Shown: positions 63,201-64,000 of the stretch, in pieces | Layout: each line of letters opens with the position of its first letter | Position numbering within the stretch: position 1 is the stretch's first letter | Assembly (NCBI GenBank): GCA_964444135.1 | Contig: CAYUFX010000010.1 | Location: forward strand, 1 to 64,000 | Origin: NIOZ-UU13 sp964444135 | GTDB lineage: Bacteria; Planctomycetota; Phycisphaerae; Sedimentisphaerales; Anaerobacaceae | DNA length: 64,000 nucleotides | Reading direction: 5' to 3' | Translations under genes and position numbers: made by a program | The notes under the pieces: model-generated | Database searches by the model: none | Told to the model about the DNA's origin: nothing | Seen by the model: only the letters and a program-made list of their open reading frames with translations

Positions 63201-64000
63201 ATGCGTAGAAAACAGCTAATCAAAGCTATTATACTTGCCGGTAGCCATGACTTTGGTCGTTGCTCATTAGCATCGCGTTTGCCCACAGCCTTATGGCCTG
63301 TAGCAGGAAGACCCGTCTTAGAACATCTGCTGACTTCTTTAGCCAATCAAGGTATAAAGCAGGCAACAATCTGTTCCAACTTTGCCGGTTCACTGCTGGA
63401 AGAATCAATCCGCGCCGAGAATCGTTTGGAGTTGAATTTTCTGGATGATTCCCTGCCGGTCGGCACTGCAGGTTGCATTCGCGATGCCGCCGGTGATGAA
63501 ACAGATGCTTTAGGCTCCCGCAAGGCGGAGACCCTTTTGATATTTCCTGCCAGCATAATACGCCCCCCAAAAATTGATGTGTTGGTAAATGCACACCGCG
63601 AAGGTCAATCCGATTTGACCGTGATGTTGAATCCTGACTGTGGGAATGCGGATACACACGCTTATGACAAGCTTGGTAAATCAAGGGGTGAGCCAGCAGG
63701 GATTTATGTTTGCCGAACCAGTATTCTGAAACATATCCCGAAAGCAGGTTACTTCGATATCAAGGAAGGCTTAATTCCTGAAATGCTCCGTGCCGGCAAG
63801 ACTGTTCACGCAGCAACGTTGCCAAATCACGCCGGCAATTTCCGGGATAGGCAAGAATACCTATACGCCATCGCCAATTACCTTGAAGGTGCTCCAAAAC
63901 TGAATGCGGACCTAAAACCCTGCAGGGATGCCGATTCACAAACAATGTGGATAGCTGCTAATGCCAAAGTTGAGCCGGGCGCGCGAATTTATGGACCGGC
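63201..64000 (+). CDS. nucleotidyltransferase (sugar-nucleotide synthase), cut by window edge
   Basis: At least 266 codons with no stop, running off the right edge. IKAIILAGSH at the N-terminus (variant of the usual GGxGTRL loop, with SHDFGRCS in its place), RLPTALWPVAGRPVLEHLL near 25 and GTAGCIRDAA near 88 are the NTP-transferase fold, and NAKVEPGARIYGP at the end begins a left-handed beta-helix domain. The altered first loop questions catalytic activity. Two in-frame interspersed repeats are present (residues about 103-110, ALGSRKAE, and about 148-157, NADTHAYDKL). It fits nucleotide-sugar supply for the polysaccharide. Confidence 0.8.
   Translation, partial: MRRKQLIKAIILAGSHDFGRCSLASRLPTALWPVAGRPVLEHLLTSLANQGIKQATICSNFAGSLLEESIRAENRLELNFLDDSLPVGTAGCIRDAAGDETDALGSRKAETLLIFPASIIRPPKIDVLVNAHREGQSDLTVMLNPDCGNADTHAYDKLGKSRGEPAGIYVCRTSILKHIPKAGYFDIKEGLIPEMLRAGKTVHAATLPNHAGNFRDRQEYLYAIANYLEGAPKLNADLKPCRDADSQTMWIAANAKVEPGARIYGP
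63512..63534. repeat. A-family variant embedded in nucleotidyltransferase gene
   Basis: AGGCTCCCGCAAGGCGGAGA then CCC, preceded by CTTT like the copy at 23660. A 24-base block (63507-63530) could be removed and the codons before and after (ETD, TLLIF) would join smoothly, as expected for an in-frame insertion. Confidence 0.7.
63643..63672. repeat. B-family variant embedded in nucleotidyltransferase gene
   Basis: GCGGATACACACGCTTATGA followed by CAAGC differs from the 11894/16308 copies by about three bases in the shared 23. Translated in frame as NADTHAYDKL. Confidence 0.65.

Overview
The window looks like a chromosomal segment of an uncultured planctomycete, probably near class Phycisphaerae. 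This is inferred from gene content, not from a marker gene. The supporting content is: several Tat-exported Gfo/Idh/MocA oxidoreductases, two DUF1080 (3-keto-disaccharide hydrolase type) proteins, a planctomycete-style prepilin with an N-terminal FTLIE motif, a dockerin-like remnant, a very long PQQ-type beta-propeller protein, a GH172/DUF2961 gene and an EpsI-type exopolysaccharide protein. No rRNA, tRNA or CRISPR array was seen.

Layout. 1-1808: a broken zinc-ribbon/membrane gene, then a gene-free repeat island. 1809-16206: a carbohydrate-processing region. It has a GH36-like enzyme, a URO-D-like protein, two Gfo/Idh/MocA enzymes (one GH109-like) and DUF1080, all on the minus strand. These are followed by a further Tat-type Gfo/Idh/MocA protein, a CinA-like protein, a TIM-barrel hydrolase-like protein, a transglutaminase-like protein and a sugar isomerase/epimerase. 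16306-23583: secreted LamG-like, giant PQQ/malectin-like and beta-helix proteins. 23889-27334: a two-gene spermidine-synthase-like unit whose membrane half is frameshifted, a ThuA-like protein and a PH-domain membrane protein. 27460-32402: a nested-hairpin element, a decayed rhamnogalacturonan-lyase-like gene and an IS21-family element that truncates it. 32641-36992: a structured RNA candidate, a prepilin, gene remnants, an HU protein and an M29-like aminopeptidase. 37173-38159: an AT-rich orphan DNA methyltransferase. 38555-44046: a peptide-use cluster of OPT transporter, M2/M3-like peptidase lipoprotein and POT transporter. 44140-46754: DUF1080 lipoprotein, unknown lipoprotein and an interrupted GH172 gene. 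47310-64000: an exopolysaccharide cluster running off the right edge. It has EpsI, a DegT aminotransferase, ATP-grasp, methyltransferase, flippase, many glycosyltransferases, an acyltransferase, a polymerase, an Alg14/Alg13-like pair and a nucleotidyltransferase.

How the genes fit together. The first third suggests export of oxidoreductases and hydrolases acting on complex glycans, possibly through 3-keto intermediates. The right third suggests surface-polysaccharide assembly. The middle is a peptide-uptake block interrupted by mobile and decaying DNA.

The most unusual property is a set of short palindromic or near-palindromic repeats of several families. They occur between genes and also inside open reading frames, where they are translated without breaking the frame. 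Examples are the GH36-like gene, the URO-D gene, the CinA-like N-terminus, the giant PQQ protein, the spermidine-synthase C-terminus and two sites in the terminal nucleotidyltransferase. This resembles, by analogy only, the palindromic elements known inside Rickettsia genes. A second theme is gene decay: several genes carry single stops or frameshifts but keep recognisable protein on both sides. All statements come from reading the sequence; no database search was run.
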